Part shown: positions 16,569 to 24,456 of the stretch, one piece after another
Layout: each line of letters starts with the position of its first letter
Numbering within the stretch: the first letter of the stretch is position 1
DNA from: Actinomycetota bacterium
GTDB lineage: Bacteria > Actinomycetota > Actinomycetes > Actinomycetales > Dermatophilaceae
Assembly: GCA_020161845.1 (NCBI GenBank)
Contig: JAIUNK010000031.1
Location: 1-54,798, forward strand
Direction: 5' to 3'
DNA: 54,798 bases
Translations under genes and position numbers: made by a program
The notes under the pieces: model-generated
The model's database searches: none
Seen by the model: the letters and a program-made list of their open reading frames with translations, nothing else
Told to the model about the DNA's origin: nothing

Positions 16569-18592
16569 CCCCGCAGCCGGTCCGCCAGCTCCGCGGGATC
16601 CGTCACGGGCGCGTCGCAGCTGAAACCGCGACACACGTACGCCGTGGGCACGCCCCCGACCAGCGGGCGGTCCGCCAGGAGCGGCCAACCCGGCTCGTCG
16701 GGCCGGCCGACCGCCAGAACCAGACCCGGCGACAGGCTCCGGCGCGCCGCGGCGAGCAAATCGAAGGCGTCCGGCGCGCGGGGGTCTGCGGCCACGATCG
16801 CCACCTCCAGCGGGCCGGCCACGAACGCCTCGGCCACCGCCAGGGCGCGCCCCGCGAACCGCGGGCTGCTCGCCGCGACCGTGCTCATGGAGGTCAGCGC
16901 GGTCCGCGCCCGGTCGAGGTGCGCGGGTGAGCCGGTGAGCGCGCCGTACGCCAGCAGCGCCCCCGCCAGGCTCGACGTGCCGCACGGCTCGGCGTTGTCG
17001 CCCTCCTCCCGAGGCCGCACGATCAGCGCCTCCCCGTCGTCCGGGGTGTCGTAGAAGCCCCCGTCGTCGGCGCCGAAGCGCGCCATCGCCGTGGCCAGCA
17101 GCTCCCCGGCCGCGGTCAGCCAGCGAGCCTCGCGGGTCGCCTGGGCGAGCGCCACCAATCCCGCGGCGAGAGTGCCGTAATCCGAGGCCACACCTGCCGA
17201 TTCGCCGACGACTCCGGTTCGCGACGTGCGTCGGAGTCGGCCGTCGACGAGATGGGTGCCCAGGAGGTAGGCCGCTGCGGTGCGGGCGGCCTCGACGTAC
17301 GGCACGCTCCCCAGCGTGGCCCCGCACTCGGCCAGCGCGGCGATGGCCAACCCGTTCCAGGCGGTCACCACCTTGTCGTCGCGAGCCGGCTGGGGCCGAT
17401 CGGCGCGGGCGGCCAGCAGCCGCTCACGGGTGGTGCCCCACCACTCGATCTCCTCGCCCGGGTCCGGTTCGCGGCGCAGCTGAAGGGTCGAGGCGCCGTG
17501 CTCGAACGTGCCGGTCTCCGTGACCGACAGCAGCGCCGCGGCGCGGGCGCCGTCCGCGTCGCCGAGCACCTCGACGAGCTGCGCCGGGGTCCAGGCGTAG
17601 GTCAGCCCCTCCACCCCGGCCGCGTCGGCGTCCAGCGCCGAGGCAAAGGCTCCTTCGGCGGTGCCCAGGTCCCGGATCAGGAAGTCGGCCGTCTCCCGGG
17701 CGATGCGCTCGGCCAGCCGTGAGCCGGTCGCGTGGAACCAGCCGGTGTAGACCCGCAGCAGCAGCGCGTTGTCATAGAGCATCTTCTCGAAATGCGGGAC
17801 GACCCAGTTCGCGTCGGTGCTGTAGCGGGCAAAGCCGCCGGCCAGCTGGTCGTACATCCCGCCGCGCGCCATACCCTCGCAGGTGCCCTCGACCATCGCC
17901 AGCGCGGCATCCGAGCCGGTTCGGCCATGATGGGCCAACAGCCACTCCAGCACCATCGACGGGGGGAACTTGGGCGCGCCGCCGAAACCGCCCCGCGCGG
18001 CGTCGTACGACGTCTTGACGCCCTCTACTGCTTGCTCCAGCAAGCGCTCGTCGATCCCGCCCGTACCCGACCCGCCGGCACCCGACCCGCCCGGCCCAGG
18101 CGAACCCGCGGCCGCCGAGCCCAGCGCCTGCGCGATGTGCACCGCGCTGGCCTCGATCTCGGCCCGCTGCGTCTGCCACGCTTGCCAGGCCGCGTCCAAC
18201 AGGCCCAGGAACTGGTCCCGCGGCAGATAGGTGCCCGCCCAGAACGGCCGCCCCTGCGGGGTGAGCAGCACCGTCATCGGCCAACCGCCCCGCCCGGTCA
18301 GGGCCACGGTGGCCGCCATGTAGACGGCGTCGAGGTCGGGGCGCTCCTCCCGATCCACCTTGATCGCCACGAACCGCCCCCGCAGCGCCGCCGCGACGGC
18401 GGCGTCCTCGAACGACTCATGCGCCATCACATGGCACCAGTGGCAGGCGGCGTAACCGATCGAGAGCAGGATCGGCAGGTCCCGCTCCCTCGCCTCGGCC
18501 AGGGCGGCCTCGTCCCAGGGCTGCCAATCGACGGGGTTGTCGGCGTGCTGGAGCAGGTACGGCGACGTGGCCTCGCGCAGTCGGTTCGTCAC
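16565..18592 (-). CDS. YyaL/SSP411-type protein: thioredoxin domain plus (alpha/alpha)6 barrel
   Basis: A 675-residue protein of the DUF255/spermatogenesis-associated protein 20 family. It opens with [21 protein letters not shown] and carries a thioredoxin-fold CxxC, Cys50 and Cys53, in [17 protein letters not shown]; a large helical domain resembling N-acylglucosamine epimerases follows. GTG 18592 is preferred because TAGCGT (18600-18605) lies 7 nt upstream, matching the leaderless pattern; GTG at 18601 is the alternative. The gene clusters with thiol peroxidase and thioredoxin, suggesting a redox role, but the biochemical activity of the family is unproven. Confidence 0.85.
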   Translation of the reverse strand: MTNRLREATSPYLLQHADNPVDWQPWDEAALAEARERDLPILLSIGYAACHWCHVMAHESFEDAAVAAALRGRFVAIKVDREERPDLDAVYMAATVALTGRGGWPMTVLLTPQGRPFWAGTYLPRDQFLGLLDAAWQAWQTQRAEIEASAVHIAQALGSAAAGSPGPGGSGAGGSGTGGIDERLLEQAVEGVKTSYDAARGGFGGAPKFPPSMVLEWLLAHHGRTGSDAALAMVEGTCEGMARGGMYDQLAGGFARYSTDANWVVPHFEKMLYDNALLLRVYTGWFHATGSRLAERIARETADFLIRDLGTAEGAFASALDADAAGVEGLTYAWTPAQLVEVLGDADGARAAALLSVTETGTFEHGASTLQLRREPDPGEEIEWWGTTRERLLAARADRPQPARDDKVVTAWNGLAIAALAECGATLGSVPYVEAARTAAAYLLGTHLVDGRLRRTSRTGVVGESAGVASDYGTLAAGLVALAQATREARWLTAAGELLATAMARFGADDGGFYDTPDDGEALIVRPREEGDNAEPCGTSSLAGALLAYGALTGSPAHLDRARTALTSMSTVAASSPRFAGRALAVAEAFVAGPLEVAIVAADPRAPDAFDLLAAARRSLSPGLVLAVGRPDEPGWPLLADRPLVGGVPTAYVCRGFSCDAPVTDPAELADRLRG

Positions 18593-18665
18593 CGATGCCA
18601 CGCTACCCGGACGGCACGCAGCCGGCCCGGCGGCTAGGGCTGGGGCTGGGCGCTGGGCCTCGCCC

Positions 18666-19019
18666 CTACAGCGCCTCCGCGGGAATGGTCGCGTACACGT
18701 GGTAGGCGACCTCCTCGTACGGATGGGCCGCGAGCATCGCCTGCAGGGCTGCCCGGGCGGACGAGCGCGGGCAGACCACCTCGATGCGCTGTTCGGCCAC
18801 CACCTCCGGCGCACCGACGGCCCCGATCGCCGGCTGCGCCCCCGCCACGGGCAGGAACCGCCCCTCACCGGGGGCCGAAAACGAGCACGCTCGGTAGTTG
18901 CCGATGGCCCCGGCACCGGCGGAGGCCGCCGCGTCGCGGACGACGTCGGCGGCCTCCATCGGGGCGAACATCACGATGACGAGCAGCTCCTCGCCGTCGG
19001 CAGCGCGCGGTTCGCTCAT
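18666..19019 (-). CDS. YqfO/NIF3-insert-like (CutA/PII-fold) small protein
   Basis: A 117-residue protein with the pattern of the YqfO insert domain: [11 protein letters not shown] at the N-terminus (beta strand), [19 protein letters not shown] in the middle, [20 protein letters not shown], and the C-terminal [13 protein letters not shown], the most diagnostic block. Such stand-alone domains have a PII/CutA-like trimeric fold and may bind metals or nucleotides. The gene is 13 bp downstream of tpx on the same strand, so co-transcription is likely. Function in this organism is unknown. Confidence 0.75.
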   Translation of the reverse strand: MSEPRAADGEELLVIVMFAPMEAADVVRDAAASAGAGAIGNYRACSFSAPGEGRFLPVAGAQPAIGAVGAPEVVAEQRIEVVCPRSSARAALQAMLAAHPYEEVAYHVYATIPAEAL

Positions 19020-19032
19020 CGGGCGGAGCGGG

Positions 19033-19530
19033 TCACTTCAGCGCGGCGACCGCGCCGTCGTAGTCGGGCTCCTGAGTGATCTCGGGGACCAGCTCGGTGT
19101 AGACGACGTCGCCGTTCTCGTTGACGACGACAACCGAGCGGGCCAGCAGGCCCGCCAGGGGACCGTCGGTCATGGTCACGCCATACGTGCTGCCGAAGTC
19201 CGACCGGAAGCTCGACGCAGCGGTGACATTCTCGATGCCCTCCGCGCCGCAGAACCGACCGAGCGCGAACGGCAGGTCCGCGGACACGCACACCACCGCG
19301 GTGTTGTCCATCGACGCCGCGAGCTCGTTGAACTTGCGAACACTCGCCGCACACACCCCGGTGTCGACGCTGGGGAAGATGTTGAGAACGACGCGCTTGC
19401 CCGAGTGGCCCGAGCCGGTCACGTCGGACAGATCGGTCCCGACGAGGGTGAAGTCAGGAGCGTCGGCGCCGACGGCGGGAAGGTCGCCGGAGGTCTGGAC
19501 AGGGGAGCCCTTGAATGCAGTGGTAGCCAT
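19033..19530 (-). CDS. tpx: Thiol peroxidase (atypical 2-Cys peroxiredoxin)
   Basis: A 165-residue Tpx reducing hydrogen and organic peroxides with thioredoxin as donor. Peroxidatic Cys60 lies in [16 protein letters not shown] and resolving Cys94 in [16 protein letters not shown], the usual spacing of 34 residues. ATG 19530 has TAGACA 7 nt upstream on the minus strand and AAGG nearby, so initiation may be leaderless. An array of six ACCGGT inverted repeats starts 66 bp upstream of the start codon and may regulate it. A thioredoxin gene lies 1.4 kb away. Confidence 0.93.
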   Translation of the reverse strand: MATTAFKGSPVQTSGDLPAVGADAPDFTLVGTDLSDVTGSGHSGKRVVLNIFPSVDTGVCAASVRKFNELAASMDNTAVVCVSADLPFALGRFCGAEGIENVTAASSFRSDFGSTYGVTMTDGPLAGLLARSVVVVNENGDVVYTELVPEITQEPDYDGAVAALK

Positions 19531-19595
19531 GCGGCCTTGTCTAGCAGACCGGCCCCGCGCTGCGCTCCCCGGGATCGCTCACCGGTCGGTGTTGA

Positions 19596-19742
19596 ATGAC
19601 CGGTTCACCGGTCTGATCCCGATGACCGGTTCACCGGTCTGATCCCGATGACCGGTTCACCGGTCTGATCCCGATGACCGGTTCACCGGTCTGATCCCGA
19701 TGACCGGTTCACCGGTCTGATCCCGATGACCGGTTCACCGGT
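19596..19742. repeat. 26-bp tandem array; each unit contains the dyad GACCGGT-TC-ACCGGTC
   Basis: Units begin at 19596, 19622, 19648, 19674, 19700 and 19726: five complete identical 26-bp copies and a sixth shortened one. Each holds a 16-bp inverted repeat with 7-bp arms and a 10-bp linker (TGATCCCGAT). On the minus strand transcript each unit could form a 6-bp stem with a UGAA tetraloop. The sixth unit overlaps the end of the kinase gene and supplies its TGA stop; the first lies 66 bp upstream of tpx. A degenerate half site (ACCGGTCGGTG) precedes the first unit at 19581-19591. Confidence 0.9.
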
Positions 19743-20685
19743 CGCTGGCCATCGCCTTCATCGCCGCCACGAACGCGGTCATCGGCGATGGACCGCCGTC
19801 GGGGTCGCCCGTGCGGACCCGCCAGGCGGCGTTGGCGACCAGCCGGATCAGCGTCCAGGCCCGCGCCCGGTCCTCATCGACGCCGGCCGCATCGGCCAAC
19901 CAGCCCAACCGGCAACGCAGGTGCCAGCTCGGATCGCCACTGGCCAGGGCATCGGTCCAGCGGTTCCACATCGCCGGCGCCAGCGCAAAGGCCGGCTCGG
20001 CGGCCAGCGGCTTGGGATCGATCGCCAGCCAGGCCGCGCGCTCGCCCGCCAGGACGTTGCCGTCGTGCAGGTCGCTGTGCACCAGCCGACCGTCGATGCC
20101 GGGCTCCTCAGCGAGGTCCCGCGCCACCGAACGGGCCTGCTCGACGAACCGCCGCGGCAGGCCCGCCGCGGCGATGGCGGGCACCTGCGCGGTATCGGCG
20201 AGGAAGCCCCGCGCCCAATCCGAGAGGTGGTCCAGCTGGGGGAAGGCCGGTACGTCGAGGCGCCGCAGCAGCCCGCCGATCACCGCGCAGGAGGTCTGCA
20301 CATCGGTGCCACCCAGGTCACGGGAGGCGTCCAGGCGCTCCAGGAGCAGCGCATCGACCGCGGGATGGGCCGCCACCAGGTGCACCGCCCCGCGGCCGGC
20401 CCACGCGCGCAGCGCCAGATGCTCGTGCCTGGCCTCGGGATGCGGCCAGCCCAGCTTGAGGATCAGCGGCTCCCCGCGACGGCGTACGGGCAGCACCAGC
20501 GCCCAGTAACCGTGCATCGGTACGCCGTCCGCGGTGAGCTCCCAGCGCTCCAACGCCGCCGCGACGCGGCGGGGCAACTCGGCCAGCCAATCGTCCCCCG
20601 ATAGGTCCGGTTCGCCCCTTCGGCCCGCCATGCGCCGCACGAGTCCCGGGGGGATCGCGAGCGCCCCCTGCGCGAACCCGCTCAT
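19735..20685 (-). CDS. APH(6)-type phosphotransferase (aminoglycoside/hydroxyurea kinase family)
   Basis: A 316-residue protein kinase-like phosphotransferase. The catalytic loop HSDLHDGNVLAG (HxDxxxxN) and the metal-binding block AIDPKPLAAEPAFALAPAMWNRW match the APH_6_hur family, which includes streptomycin 6-kinase. It would phosphorylate a hydroxyl of an aminoglycoside or another small molecule. Many chromosomal actinobacterial members have no known resistance role, so resistance should not be assumed. ATG 20685 overlaps the stop of a 10-codon upstream ORF (ATGA). The stop codon is inside the 26-bp repeat array. Confidence 0.82.
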   Translation of the reverse strand: MSGFAQGALAIPPGLVRRMAGRRGEPDLSGDDWLAELPRRVAAALERWELTADGVPMHGYWALVLPVRRRGEPLILKLGWPHPEARHEHLALRAWAGRGAVHLVAAHPAVDALLLERLDASRDLGGTDVQTSCAVIGGLLRRLDVPAFPQLDHLSDWARGFLADTAQVPAIAAAGLPRRFVEQARSVARDLAEEPGIDGRLVHSDLHDGNVLAGERAAWLAIDPKPLAAEPAFALAPAMWNRWTDALASGDPSWHLRCRLGWLADAAGVDEDRARAWTLIRLVANAAWRVRTGDPDGGPSPMTAFVAAMKAMASDR

Positions 20686-20714
20686 CGCCGGCTCGTGGTC
20701 GACGGAGGTGGCAT
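20682..20714 (-). CDS. Short upstream ORF (10 codons) coupled to the APH-like gene
   Basis: ATG 20714 lies 7 nt downstream of a TAAGAT box (20722-20727, minus strand), the same spacing as the leaderless starts elsewhere in the window. The frame encodes MPPPSTTSRR and stops in the ATGA that begins the kinase gene. If transcription starts at this ATG, kinase translation would depend on re-initiation after the short peptide. Inferred from spacing only. Confidence 0.35.
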   Translation of the reverse strand: MPPPSTTSRR

Positions 20715-20760
20715 GCGCCCGATCTTAGGCGCAGCGCGTCTCACCTGTTGGTTGGGTCAC

Positions 20761-20820
20761 GACCGTTCGTGACCTGCACGTTTAGCACCATGGTGCTAAA
20801 AGCCCTGGTGACGAACGGTC
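20761..20820. promoter_or_regulatory. 60-bp nested palindrome between divergent kinase and thioredoxin genes
   Basis: A perfect 20-bp palindrome, TTTAGCACCATGGTGCTAAA (20781-20800), is flanked by GACCGTTCGT (20761-20770) and ACGAACGGTC (20811-20820), an inverted pair centred on exactly the same point (20790.5). The left arm is also part of a smaller dyad GTCACGA-CCGT-TCGTGAC (20756-20773). Two concentric dyads in a divergent intergenic region look like a compound operator for a dimeric repressor; the inner arms resemble the TTAGCAC half of the CIRCE element but with a much shorter spacer. Confidence 0.65.
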
Positions 20821-20899
20821 AGTGGGCGTCGGCGTCGGTGACCCGGGTCGAACCCGCACAGGGTGGTTGCGGAGCCCGCGGGCCCATAGGCTTGGTGGC

Positions 20900-21331
20900 A
20901 TGGCTGGCCCGATCATCGCCTGCCCGTCGTGTGGCACGAAGAACCGACTACCGCTGGCCGCCCGCGGCCATCCGAGGTGCGCCTCCTGCAAGGCCGAGCT
21001 GCCCTGGCTGGTGTCGGCCGGCGACGGCGACTTCGACGAGATCGTCGACACGAGTGTTCTCGTGGTGGTGGATTTGTGGGCCCCGTGGTGCGGGCCGTGC
21101 CGACAGATCGCTCCCGCGCTGGAGGCGCTCAGCCGCGAGTTCGCCGGTCGGATCAAGGTGGTCAAGGTCAATGTCGACGACTCGCCCGGCCTGGCGCAGC
21201 GGTTCAGTGCACGCAGCATCCCGATGCTGCTCATCCTCGACGGGGGGCAGGTGCTCGACACCATGATCGGGGCCCAGCCGAGGCCGATGCTGCGCAGCCG
21301 GATCGCCGGCGCGCTCGCCCGCCGCGGCTGA
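20900..21331 (+). CDS. trxC: Thioredoxin 2-type protein with N-terminal zinc-binding segment
   Basis: A 143-residue thioredoxin. The N-terminus has two CxxC pairs (ACPSCGTKNRL and PRCASCKAEL), the zinc ribbon of Trx2/TrxC proteins. The thioredoxin fold has the WCGPC active site in DLWAPWCGPCRQIAPALE and cis-Pro in SIPMLLIL. ATG 20900 is set 7 nt after TAGGCT (20887-20892), suggesting a leaderless mRNA; the frame extends upstream to 20822 without a better start. It could be the electron donor for the nearby thiol peroxidase. Its promoter faces the nested palindrome. Confidence 0.92.
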   Translation: MAGPIIACPSCGTKNRLPLAARGHPRCASCKAELPWLVSAGDGDFDEIVDTSVLVVVDLWAPWCGPCRQIAPALEALSREFAGRIKVVKVNVDDSPGLAQRFSARSIPMLLILDGGQVLDTMIGAQPRPMLRSRIAGALARRG

Positions 21332-21369
21332 CTCGGCCCGCCCGCCGCGGCCGGCCCGCCGCCGCGGCT

Positions 21370-21404
21370 GAGTCGGCCCGCCCGCGCGTGGGACGAGCCG
21401 ACTC
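21370..21404. terminator. Hairpin between convergent thioredoxin and DyP genes
   Basis: GAGTCGGC (21370-21377) pairs with GCCGACTC (21397-21404) across a 19-nt loop, in the 87-bp gap between two convergent stops, so it could end transcription in both directions. The surrounding DNA also has a partial direct duplication of the thioredoxin 3' end (CCGCGGCTGA(C/G)TCGGCCCGC at about 21323-21341 and 21363-21381). Confidence 0.45.
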
Positions 21405-21418
21405 GGCCGCGCCGGTGC

Positions 21419-22771
21419 TCAGGACTCCAGCAGCGACTGGCCGATGTAGCCACCAGGCTTAGGACCCGGCGGTACGGCGTACGAGGCGGAGCCCACATGC
21501 GTCGCCCAGATGTTCAGCGCGTCCTTCTCCGCGAGCCGCTTCTGCACGGTGATGAACGCCTTTTCGACGTCCTTCTGATAGCAGACGAAGATCAGGCCCG
21601 CGTCGGGCGTCCCGCTGGGCAGATAGCCGTCGTCGTAGTTGTACGCCCGGCGGATGATCCGCTCGTCGGCGGTCCGAGGCTGCGCCCGCGCCGCGTGCGC
21701 GCCGGGGTCGATGACGAAGAAGCCCTTGTCGTCCTTCTTCTCCCGGTCGACGACATCGAACTCCGTTGTGCCGGTCAGCGGCGAGCCGTCCCCGATGCGC
21801 CGGCCGAAGGCGATCTCCTTGCCCTCGCCCTCCAGGTCGTCCCACAGCGGCAGGTCGATGCGCATCCGCCGGATGACCAGGTGCGAGCCGCCGACCAGCC
21901 ACGGGTACGCCGGGTCCGTGCACCACACCACCGCCGCGGCCTGCTCCGGGTCGCGCTCGTTGGCGGTGCCGTCGCGCATGCCCATGAGGTTGCGCGGCGT
22001 GGTGCCGGGCGGCTCGGTGCCCAGGGAGTTGACGAACCCGGACTGCACCCACGCGACGGTCGCGAACGGCTCGGCGTCGCGGAGCAGGCGACGCTGGGCG
22101 TAGGACAGGGTCACCGGCTCCTCGGAGCAGATCTGCAGGACCAGATCGGTTTGCCCCCAGGCCGGTTCGAGCTTGTCGGTCGAGAAGGCCGGCAGGGTGG
22201 CCAGCGCCGGTGGCATCGCCGCGGGCTTGCCGATCGCGGCGAACAGGCCCCGACCGAACCCGAACGTCACCGTCAGCCGGGCCGGGTTCGCGGCGATGTC
22301 CGGCTCCAGCGCGGTCAGTGGCTTCTCCCCGGCGACCAGGTGGGCGACGTCGTCGGAGAGCATCTGCAGCATGGTGCGGACCTGGTCCACGCCGCTGCCG
22401 GGGCGCAGGTTGAGGCCGACAAAGACGCCGTGGGCCTGCTGGCCGGTGAGGATCCCGGCCTGGTGGTCGCCGTAGAAGCCGATCTTGTCCTTGCCGAACA
22501 GCGCGATGGCCTCGGCGGGCCGGGCGACGCCGACGGGACCGCCGGTCGTCGCGCCGGCGCTACCGGCAGCCGCCGTGGCCGACGTGCCGGTCGCGGCGGC
22601 CGAGCCGCTGGAGGGCTGCGAGCAGGACGTCGCCCCGGCCAGCGCCGCACCAGCGGCGAGGGCGCCCCCGCCCAGGAGCGAGCGGCGGGAGATCCCGCCG
22701 CCCGACCCCTGGACAGGAGCTTGGGGCGACGCGCCTGCGCCCGAATCGTTGCGTGCGCGTGCGCGTCCCAT
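21419..22771 (-). CDS. Tat-exported DyP-type haem peroxidase
   Basis: A 450-residue protein. Residues 1-50 are a Tat signal: ISRRSLLGGGALAAGAALAG with Arg29-Arg30, ending in ATSC, a weak lipobox. A Ser/Ala/Thr linker follows, then a dye-decolorising peroxidase domain with the GxxDG motif (GMRDG, 264-268; catalytic Asp267), TTPRNLMG before it and RRAYNYDDGYLP near the C-terminus. This is the class related to EfeB, which takes part in iron uptake or periplasmic peroxide removal. It lies 2 bp after the copper chaperone gene, forming an exported metal/redox operon. The long frame upstream of ATG 22771 is antisense shadow. Confidence 0.9.
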   Translation of the reverse strand: MGRARARNDSGAGASPQAPVQGSGGGISRRSLLGGGALAAGAALAGATSCSQPSSGSAAATGTSATAAAGSAGATTGGPVGVARPAEAIALFGKDKIGFYGDHQAGILTGQQAHGVFVGLNLRPGSGVDQVRTMLQMLSDDVAHLVAGEKPLTALEPDIAANPARLTVTFGFGRGLFAAIGKPAAMPPALATLPAFSTDKLEPAWGQTDLVLQICSEEPVTLSYAQRRLLRDAEPFATVAWVQSGFVNSLGTEPPGTTPRNLMGMRDGTANERDPEQAAAVVWCTDPAYPWLVGGSHLVIRRMRIDLPLWDDLEGEGKEIAFGRRIGDGSPLTGTTEFDVVDREKKDDKGFFVIDPGAHAARAQPRTADERIIRRAYNYDDGYLPSGTPDAGLIFVCYQKDVEKAFITVQKRLAEKDALNIWATHVGSASYAVPPGPKPGGYIGQSLLES

Positions 22772-22773
22772 GA

Positions 22774-23412
22774 TTACCTCGTCGTGCTCATGGCGGGGGT
22801 GGCCGTGCCCATGCCGGTCTTGTCGACGTACGGCTCGTTGCCGCCGCCGGGGAACGGCCAGGCGACGGCGTCGAAGGCGAGCTTCTTGCCGTCCTTGGTC
22901 GTCAGCGTCACCTTGACGGTGGCGCCGGCGGGCAGGGGCTTGGTCATGTCCATGATCATGACGTGGTTGCCGCCGGGCTTGAGCTCGAACGTCCCGCCGG
23001 CGGGGATCTTGTAGCCGCCCTGGATCTCGCGCATCTTCATGGCGCCGTCGATCATGGTGGTCTCGTGCAGTTCGGTCTTGGCGGACTGGTCCTGGCTGCC
23101 CGAGACGATCACGATCTCCGAGGTGGAGGTGTTCTTGATCGTGCCGAAGATCCCGGTCATCTTGCCCTTGGCGATGTCCGGGATCGCCTTCACCCAGGTC
23201 TTGGAGATCTCCAGGCCCTCGCCCTGGTAGGTCTTGCCGTCCGGAGTGGGCACTGCCCCGGCGGTCCCGGTGCCGGTCCCCGTGGTCGTGGCGGCGGCGG
23301 CCGAGGCGGTCGTGGTCGTCGTGGCTGCCGGCGTGCTCGCTTGGCCGCAGCCGGCGAGCGCGAGCCCGGTGCCGACGGTCAGCGCGAGCAGGGTCGTCGT
23401 GCGTGTCCTCAT
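22774..23412 (-). CDS. PCu(A)C-family copper chaperone lipoprotein
   Basis: A 212-residue exported protein. The N-terminus is a lipoprotein signal ending LALAGCGQ (lipid-modified Cys), followed by a Thr/Ala-rich linker. The domain carries copper ligands in the PCu(A)C arrangement: TELHETTMIDGAMKM (His, Met) and GGNHVMIMDM (His, Met), with PAGGTFELKPGGNH between. It would carry Cu(I) at the outer membrane face, typically to cytochrome oxidase. ATG 23412 is chosen; an ATG 18 nt upstream is less likely to fit the signal peptide. The stop is a rare TAA. Co-transcribed with the DyP peroxidase (2-bp gap). Confidence 0.9.
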   Translation of the reverse strand: MRTRTTTLLALTVGTGLALAGCGQASTPAATTTTTASAAAATTTGTGTGTAGAVPTPDGKTYQGEGLEISKTWVKAIPDIAKGKMTGIFGTIKNTSTSEIVIVSGSQDQSAKTELHETTMIDGAMKMREIQGGYKIPAGGTFELKPGGNHVMIMDMTKPLPAGATVKVTLTTKDGKKLAFDAVAWPFPGGGNEPYVDKTGMGTATPAMSTTR

Positions 23413-23622
23413 GGAATCCGTTGTCCTCACGATGGGTCGCCCGCGGTACGCGGGCAGGTCGGGTCTGGGAGGGGTACGGCGAGGTCGCCGGGTCTCCCGG
23501 GGCTCGCGGCGGTGCCGCGCGCCCGAACAGCCGACCGCCCAGCGATGTACGACGCTGTCCCGCGCACCCGGCGCCCACCCAACGGCGGGTCGACCGGAGC
23601 GGGACGCGTGAGACGTCGCGGT

Positions 23623-24306
23623 CTAGGCGGCCAGCCGGCGCGCCGGGGGACCGCGGACCGGGGCGAGACGACGCAGATCGAGGGACGACAGCCGCCGTGG
23701 CGCCGTGGCCACGCGGATCGAGGCCGGCGCCACCGGCGTCCGCCCCAGCGCTCTGGCCGGCAGCTGCGGCCAGAGCGCTCGGGCGGCCGCCCACAGCGAT
23801 CGGTCGCCCCAGCCCAGGGCGATCGCGGTCAGGGCGATGGCGACCAGGTGGGCTGCGCTCATGCCGGGGGAGGGCAGCAGCGCAGCGAGATCCATGGGCG
23901 TCGACGCAACGCCGGCCGGTAGGGCATGGGCGGCGTCGACCGCACCAGGCGAGGGCATGGCCCCTAGATGCCCGGCGTGTCCGGCGTGTCCGGCGTGTCC
24001 GGCGTGCCCGAGTCCCAGCGAAACCGCGTCCGGATCGAGCACCAAGGGGTGGGCGGCGAGGTGGAAGGCGACGTGCAGCCCGGCCTCGACGCCCGCCAAC
24101 AGGCCGAAAAGCGCCACCATGCCACGCTCGCGCCGGGTGAACCACAGCCCGAGAAGGGTCAGCGGGACAGCGGCGAGCGCGAGCGCCGTCGCTGCCGGGA
24201 ACTCCCCACCACCAACGGCGTGGCCGGCCGCGGCCAACCCCAGGCAGGCCGCGACGAACGCGCCCAGACGCGCGAGTCGTAGGCCACCGCGGGCGGGATC
24301 GGACAT
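23623..24306 (-). CDS. Membrane protein with a His-rich (GHA)n loop
   Basis: A 227-residue protein with about four to five hydrophobic segments (LARLGAFVAACLGLAAAGHAV, ALALAAVPLTLLGLWF, GMVALFGLLAGVEAGLHVAF, HLVAIALTAIALGW). After the third segment, GHAGHAGHAGHAGHLG presents five His in a row of tripeptides, plus further His nearby, suggesting metal binding. ATG 24306 lies 7 nt after TACCCT (24314-24319), again a leaderless pattern. It is upstream of the copper chaperone on the same strand (210-bp gap). Homologues next to PCu(A)C/DyP genes are common in actinobacteria; function is unproven, copper handling is the inference. Confidence 0.75.
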   Translation of the reverse strand: MSDPARGGLRLARLGAFVAACLGLAAAGHAVGGGEFPAATALALAAVPLTLLGLWFTRRERGMVALFGLLAGVEAGLHVAFHLAAHPLVLDPDAVSLGLGHAGHAGHAGHAGHLGAMPSPGAVDAAHALPAGVASTPMDLAALLPSPGMSAAHLVAIALTAIALGWGDRSLWAAARALWPQLPARALGRTPVAPASIRVATAPRRLSSLDLRRLAPVRGPPARRLAA

Positions 24307-24456
24307 GCCCCCCAGGGTAATAGGATCCTCCCCGGCCCACCCCGCCGCGAAGTCCATGACCTGGACAACCGATCAGATCGTGGGCCGGGTGGTTGGTCCG
24401 GATCGGACGGGACTGGATCGGACGGGACTGGAGCGGACGGGACTGGAGCGGACCGG

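Noticed and set aside
19596-19742. CRISPR array at the 26-bp repeats
   Set aside because: The units are directly tandem, without unique spacers, and there are no cas genes.
19735-20685. Calling the kinase an antibiotic resistance gene
   Set aside because: Only family membership is visible; chromosomal APH(6)-like proteins of actinobacteria often lack a shown resistance function.
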